Shown here piece by piece: positions 1-11,604 of a stretch of 64,000 nucleotides of DNA. The position numbers and the translations under genes were made by a program. How positions within the stretch are numbered: position 1 is the stretch's first letter; each line of letters opens with the position of its first letter. A model generated the notes under the pieces. It did not search any database. It saw only the letters and a program-made list of their open reading frames with translations, and had not been told where the DNA came from. Where the stretch lies: contig CM031607.1 in assembly GCA_018398815.1 (NCBI GenBank), positions 92,656,491 through 92,720,490 of the forward strand, given 5' to 3'. This DNA comes from Conus ventricosus. Taxonomy: Eukaryota > Mollusca > Gastropoda > Neogastropoda > Conidae.

Positions 1-351
1 AGAGCGTCTGAAAAAAGAAACAGTCATATATACCGAACAGAAAAAGAAACGCGAATTTGTTTGGTTTCGTTTCATGGGTATTTCTTCCATTTTTTAATTT
101 ATGTTTAGTTATTTTTTTGCACTGAGTATAAGACGACTAAGGGCTGAGGGAAGACCATGGAATTTTCTGGTTGTTAGCGCTCTTGCTTCCAGCGTGAGGT
201 TTTGGTTTCTGACCGCGCTTTCGTGCGGCCTGTGGCTGTACGTGCAAGCGCTGCAGCAAATCTGAATATTCAGTAGTGTTCACTAGTGACAGGGGATAAA
301 AATGACACGATTGATCAGGTTTTAGCAATCGCGTTTTGGACCAAACCCACA
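1..351. other. Flank without recognisable gene
   Basis: AT-rich to mixed sequence upstream of the Tc1-like transposase remnant. I see no convincing coding signal. It may hold the decayed 5' end of the Tc1-like element, but no terminal inverted repeat matching the 3' side was found by eye. Confidence 0.4.
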
Positions 352-1400
352 ATGCCAAGACTGACACCTGCACAACGCGAGAGGCTGTTGGACTTTGGGG
401 CCGGAGACACTCCCGAGGCTGTGGCTATGACCTTCAACTGTCACATCGCCACTGTTTTACCGCCTGCAGCACCGATTCCGGGCCACGGGCACCACTGCTG
501 ATAGACACAGGAGCGCAGACCCCTCGTGCCCACTCCAAGGCAAATCGCTACATCTGCCGCCACCACGTCCAGGACCGCTTCAGGACAGCCGCGGAAACAG
601 CCCGGAATGTCATTGGGGCCACCAGGCACCCATCATGCCGACACAGTCCGGCGCCGACGGGCCCCAAAAAGGGCTACGGAACCATCGGCCAGCCAGGGGC
701 CCCATGCATACGTGCGCCACAGACAGGCGCGCCTTCAGGGGGCACAGAACCACGTCAACTGGACTAACGCACAGTGGCTGCGTGTTTGTTCAGTGATGAG
801 AGCCGCTTCTGTGTTGACCACCTGGATGGGCGTGCGCGAGTGTGAGGAGACATGGAGAATGGTATGCAGACTGCTGCGTCCAAGAGCACAACACCTGGTG
901 CGGACCTAGCACGATCATTGGGGCGCCATAGGACGTAACCAGGTGCTGGGGCCCTGTCTTCTTTCAAGGCCGGCCCCGGGCCGTGGGGGGGGCATCACAG
1001 CGCAGCGATACATCGATCGGGTGCTGCGTCCCCATGTGGTGCCCTTTTCCCCGGGCAGCAAACTTCGAATTCCACGGGAACAATGCCCGTCCACACTCTG
1101 CCAGGGCTACACAGGACTTCCTGCAGCAGTCAGGGATCCCTGTCATGGCCGGCCCGCGGTTTGACCCCGGATATGAACCCCATTGAACATTTTTGGGACA
1201 TGTTCAAGGGAGCTGAACACGATCCGCCCAAGACCCACGACCGCCGCAGAAACTGCAGCAGGCCATCCAGCGGGCCCTGGGCCCAACGTTCCTATGGCTT
1301 CCATCAACCGATTGGGGGCGCTCCATGCACCACAGATGCCGGGCTGTTATTGCGCCAATGGGGGACAAAACGCCATATTGATTGTCAAATTCGTCAAAAA
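352..1400 (+). pseudogene. Tc1-like transposase, degraded
   Basis: A Tc1/mariner-superfamily transposase would cut and paste its element through a DDE nuclease. The chosen start opens with MPRLTPAQRERLL followed by a helix-turn-helix-like stretch, as expected for the N-terminal DNA-binding domain. The frame then shifts repeatedly. Recognisable later blocks include RQARLQGAQNHVNWTNAQW near 730-780, NNARPHSARATQDFLQQSG near 1075-1135 and DMNPIEHFWDMF near 1170-1205. The second catalytic Asp, normally in DNARPH, reads as Asn. The block that should carry the first Asp (about 785-820) is out of frame and unrecognisable. The last acidic site in NPIEH is kept. The element cannot be active. Its 3' side stops next to the Polinton terminus at 1450. 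Confidence 0.85.
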
Positions 1401-1449
1401 AACGCGCACTGTCAAAATGAACTTTCTGTTTTCACGACATGTCACCACA

Positions 1450-1691
1450 AGAGAACTATAAAAAAATTCATTCTAACTCACTTGCTCCTTAACCAATTTT
1501 TCGGGCGAAAGTGGCCTAAAAAGCGGCATTCGGGCTTACTTGCTCCTCAACCAAGTTTCGGCGAAAGTGACCTAAAAGCCGCCTTTTCCTGTTCTCTGAC
1601 AAGTAAGACTTCAATAACCAAAAAATAACGATTATCTACAAACAGGCAACTGTGTAGGATTATCCGTTTTCAATACAAATTTACTAAACTT
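1450..1691 (+). repeat. Polinton left terminal inverted repeat
   Basis: About 240 bp matching the reverse complement of 16179-16413 with scattered substitutions and small gaps. It contains two tandem units of about 53 bp, each starting ACTTGCTCC and carrying GGCGAAAGTG. Similarity ends just after TTTACTAAACTT. Confidence 0.93.
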
Positions 1692-2397
1692 GCTTGTCTT
1701 TTAAAACTAATTATATTTTTGACATAAAATCCCACACTTATTTTGACAAATTTCTACCTACAAAACTTTGTATAACAGACGGGCTGACACGGGGCTGAAA
1801 CCTGCTCGCTTATTACGGCTGGCGCAGACAAGGGCCTTTGTTCACACAGCGCACGGCCCGCTTACAACTGCGACCAAAAAATCAATAAAGCACACCTCGC
1901 GGCGCGTTAACTTTGCAACATAGCCTATTGCATTAGCGAATGTTCTAGACTGTCACTGTCCCCTGCCACGTCAAGGCCGCCACGCCAGCAAGACCGGTTT
2001 CGCCATTGTTTCCCGTCGGACAGGTAAGGCGATCCTCAGAGCGGCAATTAGTGGCTTTGCTGGCACACGACGGCTGTTAATGCTCTCAGCGGCCCGTAAT
2101 TGTCTCCCTTTAATAGTTTTTTATTCGTAGTTCTCTGAGAGAGATTAATTGTTAAAATCTATATTTTTATATTTAATATGCTAAAGTATTTAATAATAAA
2201 TATTGAACAAAACTAGTAACTAAAGAGTAATGTAAGATCCCAGTTTTTTGTTTGGGTCTTTAAAAATATTCTACTTAATAAAAAACAACTTTATCAACAT
2301 TTACACTGGTCACCATAAATTGTGAAAGCTTAAATGTGTTGGGTTTATATATACTGTTGCTCTAAACTGTAATGTGAATGAGTCGTGTATTTTTTAG
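1692..2397. other. Polinton subterminal non-coding DNA
   Basis: About 700 bp without a supported open frame. The first 400 bp are of moderate GC content and the rest is AT-rich. I see no conserved gene here. Confidence 0.5.
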
Positions 2398-2640
2398 CAG
2401 AAAGGGGGCTGCAGGGTGTAGCAGCGAACTAGGTCAAACGTTCCTTGTAAGAACGTTTGGAACCTGCAAAGCACAGCACGAACTAGTAAAACGTTCCTTG
2501 TAAGAACGCTTGACCTGCAAACACAGCAGCGAACTGGGTCAAACTTCCTTGTAAGAACGTTTGACCTGTAAAGCGCAGCAGTAAACTAGGTCAAACGTTC
2601 CTTGTAAGAACGTTGGCCTAGTTGCTGGCCTTTAGTCACA
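2398..2640. repeat. Four tandem units with inverted-repeat core
   Basis: Four units of about 53 bp, each holding a core close to AAACGTTCCTTGTAAGAACG. The 8-bp arms AAACGTTC and GAACGTTT are perfect inverted repeats in the first copy. Cores lie near 2436, 2489, 2541 and 2593, separated by CAGCAGCGAACTAGGTC-like spacers. The form suggests dimeric-protein binding sites or small hairpins, but no function is shown. Confidence 0.85.
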
Positions 2641-2689
2641 AAGAAAGTGGGCCCCCGTTCTACTTTGAGACACTTGACACCTTCACCCC

Positions 2690-2995
2690 CAAGTCACCCC
2701 AAGTCCTTAATTAAGTTTTTGATTAAGTTCCCCCAAGTCCTTAATTAAGTTTTTAATCAATTACCCAAGTTTTAATTAAGTTCTTAATTAAGTTCTTAAT
2801 TAAGTTTCATCAATTCTTAATAAGTTCTTGATTAAGTTACCCCCAAATCCTTAATTAAGTTTTTTATCAAATCACCCCCAAGTTCTTAATTAAGTTCTTA
2901 ATTAATTCTTAATTAATTTACATCAAGTTCTTAATAAGTTCTGATTAAGTCATCCTCAAGTCATCCTTTAAGTACAACCAAGTTCTTATTCAAGT
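2690..2995. repeat. Degenerate TTAATTAAGTT repeat array
   Basis: About 300 bp built from variants of CTTAATTAAGTTTTTGAT and CCCCCAAGTCC. It is strongly AT-rich with palindromic TTAATTAA cores. It sits between the inverted-core units and the first small frame of the Polinton. Confidence 0.85.
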
Positions 2996-3261
2996 TATCT
3001 TATCAAAAAAATACAATCTATTTTTTTTATCTTAAATAGTAGATGTCTAATATAGTACACACACGCCTCAAAAAACGCGTCATCGCTGAGGATGTCTTGC
3101 TCAGCGTTCTTTGCGCAAGATCGGTTAGCATAGATCTTAATGAAGTTCTTACATCCTAAGCAACCGCATTGATTACAATTCTGGTCTATGGAAATGTCTT
3201 TTATAGACTCCATGTCTTTATTTATTGACTCCATCATTTTAAACAAATAATAATCCGCCAT
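2995..3261 (-). CDS. Small cysteine-bearing ORF in Polinton
   Basis: An intact 88-codon frame. The middle carries the cluster CNQCGCLGC (residues about 29-37) and a further Cys near residue 49, and the C-terminus is hydrophobic and basic (LLFKIKKIDCIFLIR). The Cys spacing hints at metal binding. I do not recognise the family. It is one of the few unbroken frames in an otherwise decayed element, but at this length and AT content chance openness cannot be excluded. Nothing supports expression. Confidence 0.4.
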   Translation of the reverse strand: MADYYLFKMMESINKDMESIKDISIDQNCNQCGCLGCKNFIKIYANRSCAKNAEQDILSDDAFFEACVYYIRHLLFKIKKIDCIFLIR

Positions 3262-3318
3262 GACTATTTTTTTTCAAAAAAATTTAAATTTAAGTTCTTA
3301 AAAATTATTGCATTTTAA

Positions 3319-3435
3319 ATGGATCAAAATTTTTTTGTTATTGGCGGTGCGGCGTGCTGCTGTCTTTCTGTATTAGTGGTTCAGATTTTTTTTTTATTGC
3401 TTTTGTTTTTGTTCCTTTGGTTATATATTTTATAA
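3319..3435 (+). CDS. 38-residue putative single-pass membrane peptide
   Basis: ATG to TAA with no interruption. The product starts MDQNFFVIGGAACCC and continues into a strongly hydrophobic segment rich in Leu, Phe and Val that ends WLYIL. Tiny membrane proteins are common in Polintons and related viruses. This gives the frame some context, but the family assignment is inference. Confidence 0.4.
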   Translation: MDQNFFVIGGAACCCLSVLVVQIFFLLLLFLFLWLYIL

Positions 3436-3599
3436 ACCCTAATAATCGCCCCCAGCAGCAGCAAGGGCGCCAAAAATGGCAGCAGTTTTAAGTTCAATAT
3501 TCCATGAAGACTTTGGTTGCCCTTGAATTAACTTGTTCTTGTTCTGGAGCTGGCATTGAATCAACTGTTGGCGTTGGCGGTGTATGTTTCATTATGAGT

Positions 3600-3730
3600 T
3601 ATATTCTGTAACTTAATTTTCTTTGTCTGTTCAACTCTGCTACTCTTTTTTCCTGCTGCAACACGCCCAGGATGTTTACTGGTCACTTTCTCCACCTGAT
3701 TCAATGTTTTCTGATTCAGTGTTTCCTGAT
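3600..3730 (-). pseudogene. Small Lys/Arg-rich Polinton protein remnant
   Basis: Translation of the minus strand gives a short basic stretch with HPGRVAAGKK and, one frame over, RVAELNRQRK. Together they look like one basic segment split by a frameshift. Similar Gly-Lys-rich small proteins occur in invertebrate Polintons as far as I recall. No full-length frame survives. Confidence 0.35.
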
Positions 3731-4261
3731 TCGCTGATTTTCCGACTCGTTCATTTTGAAGGGAAATAAAATCTATATGATTAAAAGTAATTTAATCCCA
3801 TGATTAGTGGCGATAACAATGTTCCAAATCTGTAGTATAAATCACAGCTTAGAGACTCTAATACTTTGTTAAAACTGGATCCTGCGTTAAATCATACGTA
3901 AGATCTTGTTCAGAATCAATGGGAGCAAATCTACTGACTAGTTTAGTGTACAAACTAAAAAACCGTTTGCCCCACACTTTTCACCATTCTCGACCCCAAT
4001 TGCGCTTCATACCTGTTGTGATACTTTATAATTCTTGTGGCGACATCTGTTGAATCTGTTTTTAAAGCTGAATTCAGTTCCGAGGAACTGTTTTGTTTTT
4101 TTCCCCATGCTGCCAAAGAATACAACCTTTCCTTTTTGGGGATAATAGCTTGGTCATCAACTTCTTCTTTTGTAAGTCCAAGACGTGTAGGCCACTCTGT
4201 AGCTCTAGCAGATCATCGCTGTTCATTTTTTTTATTAATATAATTATTTTATTTTTTTAAA
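3731..4261. other. Polinton segment without supported gene
   Basis: About 530 bp with only short chance frames. I see nothing recognisable between the basic-protein remnant and the small membrane-protein remnant at 4262. Confidence 0.4.
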
Positions 4262-4481
4262 ATGAGCACCGAAAAAACTGTCGCCAACCTTGTATACCAT
4301 TCTGCTGTTATTGGAGGCCTAAGTGTAGGATACTCAATGCTTGGAAAAGCCTGTTAAAAATAAAACCGGCAGATCTTGGCAAACAGAAATTTGAGGATTT
4401 TGCAAAGCTAATCGCTATATTACAGCTTCATTTGCTACGAAAGATTTTCTAGTTAAGCAAGGAATAATTCCAGAGAATTAA
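4262..4481 (+). pseudogene. Small Polinton membrane protein, frameshifted
   Basis: Starts MSTEKTVANLVYHSAVIGG, followed by SVGYSMLGKA. After a frameshift the frame continues with a hydrophobic Ala-rich part and ends KQGIIPEN. The layout is an N-terminal membrane segment and a short C-terminal tail ending in a GIIP-like motif. I recognise this type of about 75-residue protein from Polintons of cnidarians and other invertebrates. Its role is unknown. One frameshift near 4357 breaks it. Confidence 0.6.
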
Positions 4482-4539
4482 ATATGTAAAAAATAATTTT
4501 AAAAAAAGGCTTCACTCGTAATGATGATAGGGGGGTGCA

Positions 4540-4894
4540 GTAGTGAATGCGCTGCTTTTAGCGGAAGTAATTACCATTTAGTAAACTACGGATGACGGCG
4601 AGAGAAAAAGACATAACAAAGCTGTGGAGCAACTAGGCAGCACAAGATCGCTATGAAAAAACAGAGAATTGAGCAGTTAGATTTTATTAACGACACCGAA
4701 AAAACAGGACATGCAGCTTACACATTAAAGATGTTGATCAAGCAATAAAACAATATTATCTTGTAACGGGCAAACCAATCGAGACATTGCCCCACCAAAA
4801 TTCAGTGACTTTTACACCATCAGAAAAACAAAAGATGCAAGAAATCGGGTTTATTGTCCTCGGCATGACCGCCGTGATTTTTGTTTGCGCATAA
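4540..4894 (+). pseudogene. Conserved Polinton protein, charged with C-terminal TM
   Basis: Fragments in several frames give, in order, an N-terminal NAL...SGSNY-type patch, a charged helical middle (KKQRIEQLDFIND) and a C-terminal block (PSEKQKMQEIGF) running into a hydrophobic segment (IVLGMTAVIFV). This matches a small uncharacterised protein family that recurs in invertebrate Polintons, by memory of the family rather than by search. At least three frameshifts or stops. It directly precedes the integrase on the same strand. Confidence 0.6.
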
Positions 4895-4910
4895 TATCGG
4901 TGAATAAAAA

Positions 4911-5859
4911 ATGAACAAAAATCTATTATTCGCCAAAGGATATTGGAAGGGAAACACAGCAATTAAAAAACTAAGCCAAAGCAGCGGGCCCTCAGTGAAC
5001 AAACAGCAAAAGAATGGTTATCTAACAAGCGATTTGGCAAATTTATTTACCTGCGCCTAAACCAATACAGAGACCACACTTTGTGAATACAACTCCAAAC
5101 GACACCCATCAAATGGAAACCCTTTTATATTACCCCATGATACGATTAGACGAAAAAGATTTAAGTACGCATCCACAGTCATTGACATAGCTTCAGATAC
5201 AAAGATGCGGAACCATTAACACAAAAGAGTGCTTTTGCTGTTTGCTGTTGCCATACAACTGATATACCAACGAGGCCCGTTAACTTATCCTCGCATGATT
5301 CAAGTCGATGATGGAAAAGAATTTAAAGGCCAAGTGAACCAATTATTGTTGAAACATAAGTTACCATTAAAAGAGGCATTCCAGGAGTTCACAGATAAAC
5401 GGGTTTTAGTTGAAAACTTTAACAAACAGTTAGCTGAAAGACTTTTTCCTACCAGTATCACAGAGAGCTGATTGACAATTCTCGCAACACAGAATGGGTT
5501 AGAAGACTGCCCTCATTTTGCGCGCAATGAAAAATTTGAAGAATTTAAAGGGCTAAAACCAGTACAAGCAACAAAAGAAAAACAATAAAGTTGGGCGGAA
5601 GACCCCATACAACCAGCAAACTATTACCGTTTGTTTAAAAGTAAGGTACCTTATTTACCGGGAAGCGAAGGGACACTCGCATTAGGGCAACAGTTTCCAT
5701 TTGGAGTGTTGATCCAAAATGAAATAAAAAGAATTGTAAAAATGAATCCCCCCGTGTATTATTTACGAGAAACTGACACACAAAACAACCAGCTCCTCTA
5801 AGATTTTTGTGAAAGAAGAACTGCAGATAATCCCCCAGACCCCAGTTCCAGTTGCTTAA
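4911..5859 (+). pseudogene. Polinton integrase (rve), frameshifted
   Basis: A retroviral-type DDE integrase joins Polinton ends to target DNA. A start at 4911 opens MNKNLLFAKGYWKG. The first catalytic Asp lies in STVIDIASD near 5180, and the second in MIQVDDGKEF near 5300. The catalytic Glu is plausibly in LVENFNKQLAERLF near 5410-5445, in the normal spacing. The C-terminal part holds a chromodomain-like or SH3-like segment (PVYYLRET near 5755). Stops and frame changes occur near 5040, 5215, 5470 and 5585, so it is not functional. Confidence 0.85.
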
Positions 5860-5919
5860 TTAATTTTAATACATAAATATATTTGTGTCTAAAAAGGAAG
5901 CCCAAAGAAAGAAACAGGT

Positions 5920-6140
5920 ATGATAAAGAAAGAGACCGCAGAATTGATAAAGGAAGCATTTGTACTAAATTCTGCTTTTAGGGAAATTTTACGAAAATTA
6001 ATCAATCCATGATAACCCATCTAGATCACATAAAATCCAAAATCCTAAATTGGGAAAAAGGATATCTTGAAAAATAGAAAAAAATTCGAGCACATCAAGC
6101 AAACATGAGAAAAGATTTAGATGATTGGATGGTGCTATAA
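5920..6140 (+). pseudogene. Short lysine-rich frame remnant
   Basis: Begins MIKKETAELIKEAFVL and is stopped after about 30 codons. A second charged helical piece (NWEKGYLEK, MRKDLDDWM) follows in another frame up to 6140. It lies between the integrase and the convergent DNA polymerase. The family is not recognised. Confidence 0.35.
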
Positions 6141-6164
6141 TTAGTCTTGCGTTTAAAGATGATT

Positions 6165-9100
6165 GAAAAATATAACCCCCCTGTTTATGCTGTTCTCATA
6201 TGCCCGATTGCATATGAAAACTCTGGATTAACAAACACACGTTTTGTGTTTGTTCTATCTAATGACTTCTTTGTTACAACAGTTGTGGTTGATTTCATGT
6301 AGATTAGATCGTAGTTCTATGTTGTCATGATGAAAAGTCTTATTGTCAAACAATGCTTCTTTGTAGTTGTCATGTAATATGTTTGACTGCACAACACTGC
6401 GAGATATTCCTTTTGCTTTCTTAATGGTTTTTCTCTCTGGCTCGAAATACTGTAAATTTTTTACCTTAACCCAATAAACTCCTTAATCACCTTTCCAGAT
6501 AATTCATCCTTCATCTTTCCTAAAACCTTCTTGTAGTAATTGAATGCAAAGGCGAATCTTTAGGGTAATCGGATGTGTCATACCATCCACTCGCTCCTTT
6601 AGCTACTTCTATTTCCATATCTTTATAGATGTCTTCAGTAGGGATATCTATAACAAAACTATCTGTATCTGTGTAAAGCACTCTGGACTCTGGATACAGG
6701 GGTTTAAAGTAGTCATAAAGAAATTCTAACATCAAAAGCTTGATAATTCTAAAACAGTAAACCCAATAAAACAGGTTTGTCCAATTTGACCTTTCTTTTT
6801 TTTCATCATTATGCCAAAAAGCTGATCATGAATTTTTTAAAGCCCTGATAATTGGGTTTTGAAGTCAGCTTAATTGCTTCGTTTTCTCTGGTGACCAATT
6901 AACATCTTTGCGCTTGGCGGATTCTCCATATCTTTCCAAAACAGCTGTTTTTCATCAGCTTGAAAAGTCTTTGTCTGAAGCATCTGCGGATTTATTTTCT
7001 GAGATCAGTGTTCTTCATGATGTAGGGTTTTCATGAACTGTTCTTGATAAAAAGCGATTACACGATGAACTGCTGTCAACTTCAAACCATGCCTTAAAAA
7101 AATTGTAGAAGTCTGTAATGACAGACATAATTTTTTTTGCCTCGAAGATTGGGCACAAGTTTAGGCTGCTCTCTTGGATTCATCTTTAGACTTTCTGCTG
7201 CTAATGGATATCATTATGCGGGTCAGGGAGTTCATGAGGTATTCTAAGTAAAACTTCTAGAATGTATCCACGCTGTTGACCCGGCCCCAAAACTGCCCAA
7301 CCACTTTAATGCCTTTTGAATATTTTTCGTACCTGTGTACATTTTAAAGTTGCGTAAGGGAAAAGTGATTGCGCCATTGCCCATCCAACAGATTGTTTGC
7401 ATCAAAATACATAGATAGTTAGACCTTTTACTTGGATCATAGTCGTCCAAGTATTTGTTGTTTGCTTTACAGTAATGATGGGGACGCCATACTAATTCCT
7501 CCACGCAATCCGTTTTCAATCATCTGAATCATTGGTAAATCTGACAATAAATCAATCTGTACTCCAGTAAATTTTAAGAAAGCGTCCAACTCACCCCGGG
7601 GCCAGAAATATAATGCGCAGGATCCAGGCTGTAATGTTTCATGCAGGTTTTCTATAATTTTCAAAGACGTCCGCCAACAAACATGTATCAGCCATTAAGT
7701 ATGAATCATGATAGTCTCCCATCGTTTTACACTCTAATTCTGCCAGCATCTTGAGCATGCTGGTAATCAGAATAAACTGATGTCCTTTCCTCTAAGACAG
7801 AAAAACGCGCCTTTAGTGGGAAGTGTATCTTCGTCAAACCTTTCCCAACTGTTCTGTATTCATAAGGGTAAACACCCTTTCTAAAAAGCGTTGGGTCAAA
7901 ATATTCTTCCGTTATTGGGCAAGACTTTAAGGACATAGCTACGACTCTAATGAACCCATCATTTTGCTGCATGGTCTAAAAAGATATGTTATTTAAAGTA
8001 AAACACATGTACTTTCTGATGACTGTGCAATGCATGCCCCCCTGAAGGCATCGTCTACTGCTTTCATTATAAGGTGGAGTCGTAACCTCGCAAGTTGTGA
8101 AAGAATATAGGCAGCTTCCATGTCTTTGGTTCAAACTTTAGTGAAGATTGCATTTACTGTGCGCTCCCTCCGAACTTTCCAACTAATGTGATCATGTTCT
8201 ACTTTTGGGGATTGCTTCCTCACTAGTTCTAAACCACAAATCCAACAGTGAGTGGCTAAGTCATACTGTTCTTGGTCTTCAGCGTCATCATGATTTCAGA
8301 TAAATTCAGACTATTAGAACAGGCGTTACGCACTTGCTGCATGCGCTGTAAAAATCTTCTAGCCGCATCTGTCCTCTATATAATTCGGGCGTTGAATGAG
8401 CGCCATCCGATCTGACGACAATGAAGCAAATGAACAAATCTGATGATAACTCATTAAGACTGTTTTTCGAAGTTTTTGTGGAGCTGGCCCTTCATAAGGA
8501 ACAATGAGTGATTCAAATCTGCGTAAACTACGTATGGAGAATTTTGCAGCCGTTCCAGTTCTTAAAACAAACTTTACTGCCTTCTGGGGCGTAATTAGTT
8601 CCGTATTACAGTCAACTGAGCTGCTACAATGTTTCTTATGTTCGCTTGCGGCTTGAGCGGAGAATTTTTTGTAAACATTTTCTACAGAATTCTTGTTTGC
8701 CATAAATCTTTTGAAGTATGCTTCATTAGTTACTCATCGTGCGTATCAATGTGTAATGGGGTTTAGCCCCGCTGGTGAAAGCTCAGTAGTAAGTCACATG
8801 ATTTTTTCTGGTTCGCCTATTGTTGGACTGTTCTTGGACACTTTATTGGCACCAATTTGTTTCTCATCCCATGTGTATACATTAACAGTTTTTTGGGTTT
8901 GTTTTGTTCTTCAAACGATCAATGGAATCCACGCTAACAGGAAAGGATATTCCACTAAAGTTAAGATCATTGATGTAAGGGTGATAGTTAGACACTCTCT
9001 CTGCGTTTTGCGGACGTAATGCGCCTTGCGAGAAAAACCCACATGAAACTTTGTCGTCTGTTTCTTAGTTTAAAACTGCTCTTTTTGCAACTAATGCTGG

Positions 9101-9545
9101 GGGTAGTGGAATGTAAGCCCTGCCTACAATCGGCGCATACTTAGCCTGTTTTAATCTAATCTCTAAGACTTCGCCCTCTGACCAACCAGAGCCTCTCATT
9201 TTGGCTTCTTCAGCAGCCAATCAAACTGTGTAAGCAGCTGGTCTGCCCAACCAGGTGTTAAGTCATTATGAGAAAGAATAGTCTGTTGTTTAGTCGAGAC
9301 CCAGACTTCTAGATTTTCTTCATTTATTGTTCATGGGCGTTTTTAAAACAGCTAACATTACTTTAACCCGGGTGGTGTCTATTGTTAGTTTACCCGGAAC
9401 TTGAGAAATAGCATGAGCAACACTTGCCCTACGCTTGCGGGATAAATGACTCTAAATCAATATCATTCAGTGCTCTTGATAAATCTTCTTGCATTGCTTA
9501 AACAATTCGTCTGGACCTTCATATATTTTATCCATGCTGAGTTTC
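6165..9545 (-). pseudogene. Protein-primed family B DNA polymerase, degraded
   Basis: The replicative enzyme of Polintons, with an N-terminal exonuclease and a C-terminal polymerase domain. The catalytic motif LYTDTDSF is clear in the 6520-6735 stretch. Upstream, 7244-7519 carries YLDDYDPSKRSNY from the block before polymerase motif A. Blocks at 7467-7664, 7727-7972 (FDPTLFRKGVYPYEY) and 8359-8703 fit the exonuclease and linker parts. N-terminal remnants with GRPAAYTV near 9240 and LRPQNAERV near 9010 precede them. The coding length of about 1,100 codons fits the family. There are at least ten frameshifts or stops. It converges with the integrase. Confidence 0.88.
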
Positions 9546-9599
9546 TTTCTAACTCAAATATTTATTTAAATCAAAAATAATTTAATCAATATCGAAGTC

Positions 9600-10170
9600 T
9601 TTTTGTGTTTAGACTCATAAACTAAAGTATAACACCCTTTGGCGTTGTTAATGTGAGCTGTTTAGAACAGAGTTTAATGTCTCGTTTACTTTTTTTAAGC
9701 TTTCCCTTTTTTATCTGCTCGGGGTCTGGCTGTTGAGAAAAACTTGTCCTCGCCTTTCTTTGAAGATCAAACTTTTGTCTTTTGTAGTCATCAAATCGGC
9801 CTGTAAACGACAAAATTCTTCACCCGTGATGTTTGATCAGCTAGTGCTTTATTTATAATCAGCTTAAAGGAACTAAGTTTAGCTGTTATTAGTTGAACCA
9901 TACTGTGTGCTTTGAAGTTTAGTTTTATTTTTTTGCTAGCAGCACCTACGGCTAATGAACATAGACCAAGAGCTAAAGACAAACCCCCTAGAGGAAAAGC
10001 TGCGGGTGCGCCTATGCCTGATGCTAAGGGGCCCAACACTCGTTCCTGCTGATGGGGGCGCCTATAGTCGATGCTCCAGTATTAAATAGGTAACAGCATT
10101 AAAGGCAGAATACCTTCGTTTAGTTTTGCTGTATTTTGAAAGGTCCTGCTCTAGTTTTTGTGCATTGTGT
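9600..10170 (-). pseudogene. Conserved Polinton glycine/alanine-rich protein
   Basis: The main frame at 9791-10039 reads MLGPLASGIGAPAAFPLGG and then a Gly/Leu-rich hydrophobic segment ending VGAASKKIKL. A frameshift leads to a charged helical tail (DDYKRQKFDLQRKARTSF) at 9622-9813. A hydrophobic segment followed by a basic coiled tail matches a small uncharacterised protein often seen in invertebrate Polintons. It has a probable structural or membrane role, but the function is not known. Confidence 0.6.
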
Positions 10171-10344
10171 AATTTTGGTTAATCTAAAGGTTTTTATGCG
10201 GGGTTTCTACTATCTCTTCTTTTGGGCGACTCTGCGCTGTAGGCACATTTGTATAAACTTGAACGACATGCTTTTTAAATTTAAAATATTTAGTATTCTG
10301 TATGGCCTAATCTTTTCTTTTAAATATTCAGCTGTGCATCAATT

Positions 10345-11570
10345 TAATAAAACAAATGACATTAAGCGGTTTTATCGGCTTCTTTTTCTTTCTCAATTTG
10401 AATGTTTACGTCTTTAACCGTTCTCCCACTTCCATGCAACGGGATTCCCTCTGTTGACCTTGGGTCAATCCATAACCGTATTTTGATGTTTAAAATAATC
10501 ATCAAGCCTAACACTGTGAAGGTGTAGATCTTTAAAACGCAAGGTCTGCTGTTGGACTTCTCCCCCTCCCCCCCCAAACTTTTTCTTATTTCGTCAAATG
10601 ATGATAAGGGTTCAAATCCCGCTAGCGTAGTTTTGGTTAGGATTTACCATCAATTGTACATGCACTTTCTTTTATTTTTGGATTAAAAAACTTTTCACTT
10701 GCTCTTCGAATGGTTCTTCATCTTCACATAGCAATAAAATACCTTTAAGCGATTTTACTGCGACACTAAGTTTAAAAATTTCCAAATATAGCGTCTGCCC
10801 TGCTTTAGGATATGTTGAATGATGACGCACGTTTTCGTAATATATTACTAATTGCGACTCATATTGTTGCTCAATCACCCTTGCTAAATTAGGTTGCTAA
10901 CTACATCAAACTCAAACGAGATGTCAGAATGCTGTACTTTGCTTGGGTGTCTGTTGATCTGATAACACGTTTGTAGTCATTAAAAGTTAGTTCGTATGCC
11001 CAATCTGTCTTTATCCCCCTTGAAGGTATGGGGCATGCCTTTTAACAACTCAAAATCTAGGGAATGGAAAAGCGATTTCCATACGCATAACTTACAGCTA
11101 AAGCCTTTTTGCGCTTTTAGCACCTGAGGCGAGATTCGGCGTCTATTCTAAGTTTTAGTGTTTTCTTCATTGCCGATTCCTTGAAACGAAAAGATCTTCC
11201 CTTTCATTCGCGGTTAGCCATAGATCAGAATAAGTTAAAAATATGTCTGCATTGTGTAAAGAAAATACTTCTTTCCCCTCAAGTTTTATAGAAATTTTCT
11301 TAACGATTGCCCCCCCCAGATTCTGGACAACTGTTCGGGTTTGGGTCTGTTGTTAAAGCGAGTTCTATTTTGAAAGTAAGTCGCGCAGAGCCTGGCCACA
11401 ATCAAATAAACCCTCCTGGGTCTGGAAATTTAACAGTAAAAATTTGATCCGCATCAATATAGTTGGATTATTTGGAACAGTAATATTTCGTTTATTTTCC
11501 CTTCACGCCATGGGTTTTTTCAGAACTTCTATGCGGTCAAGAATCGACCCATATCCTTGTGACATTTTTT
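10345..11570 (-). pseudogene. Polinton major capsid protein, degraded
   Basis: The predicted major capsid protein of Polintons is a double-jelly-roll fold. The minus strand from 11570 down shows an N-terminal patch (MSQGYGSILDRIEVL), a central stretch at 10672-10878 (SVAVKSLKGILLLCEDEEPF) and a C-terminal patch at 10362-10577 (RSTEGIPLHGSGR, then NIQIEKEKE). The order and spacing of these patches fit the family at about 400 codons. Frameshifts lie between all three. Assignment rests on recognised motifs, not on a search. Confidence 0.72.
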
Positions 11571-11604
11571 ATAAAACAAAATAAAAATTTAATTTTTTTA
11601 AAAC

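Noticed and set aside
10136..10417. Plus-strand 93-codon frame within the Polinton
   Set aside because: Overlaps the minus-strand capsid and glycine-rich protein remnants and is AT-driven.
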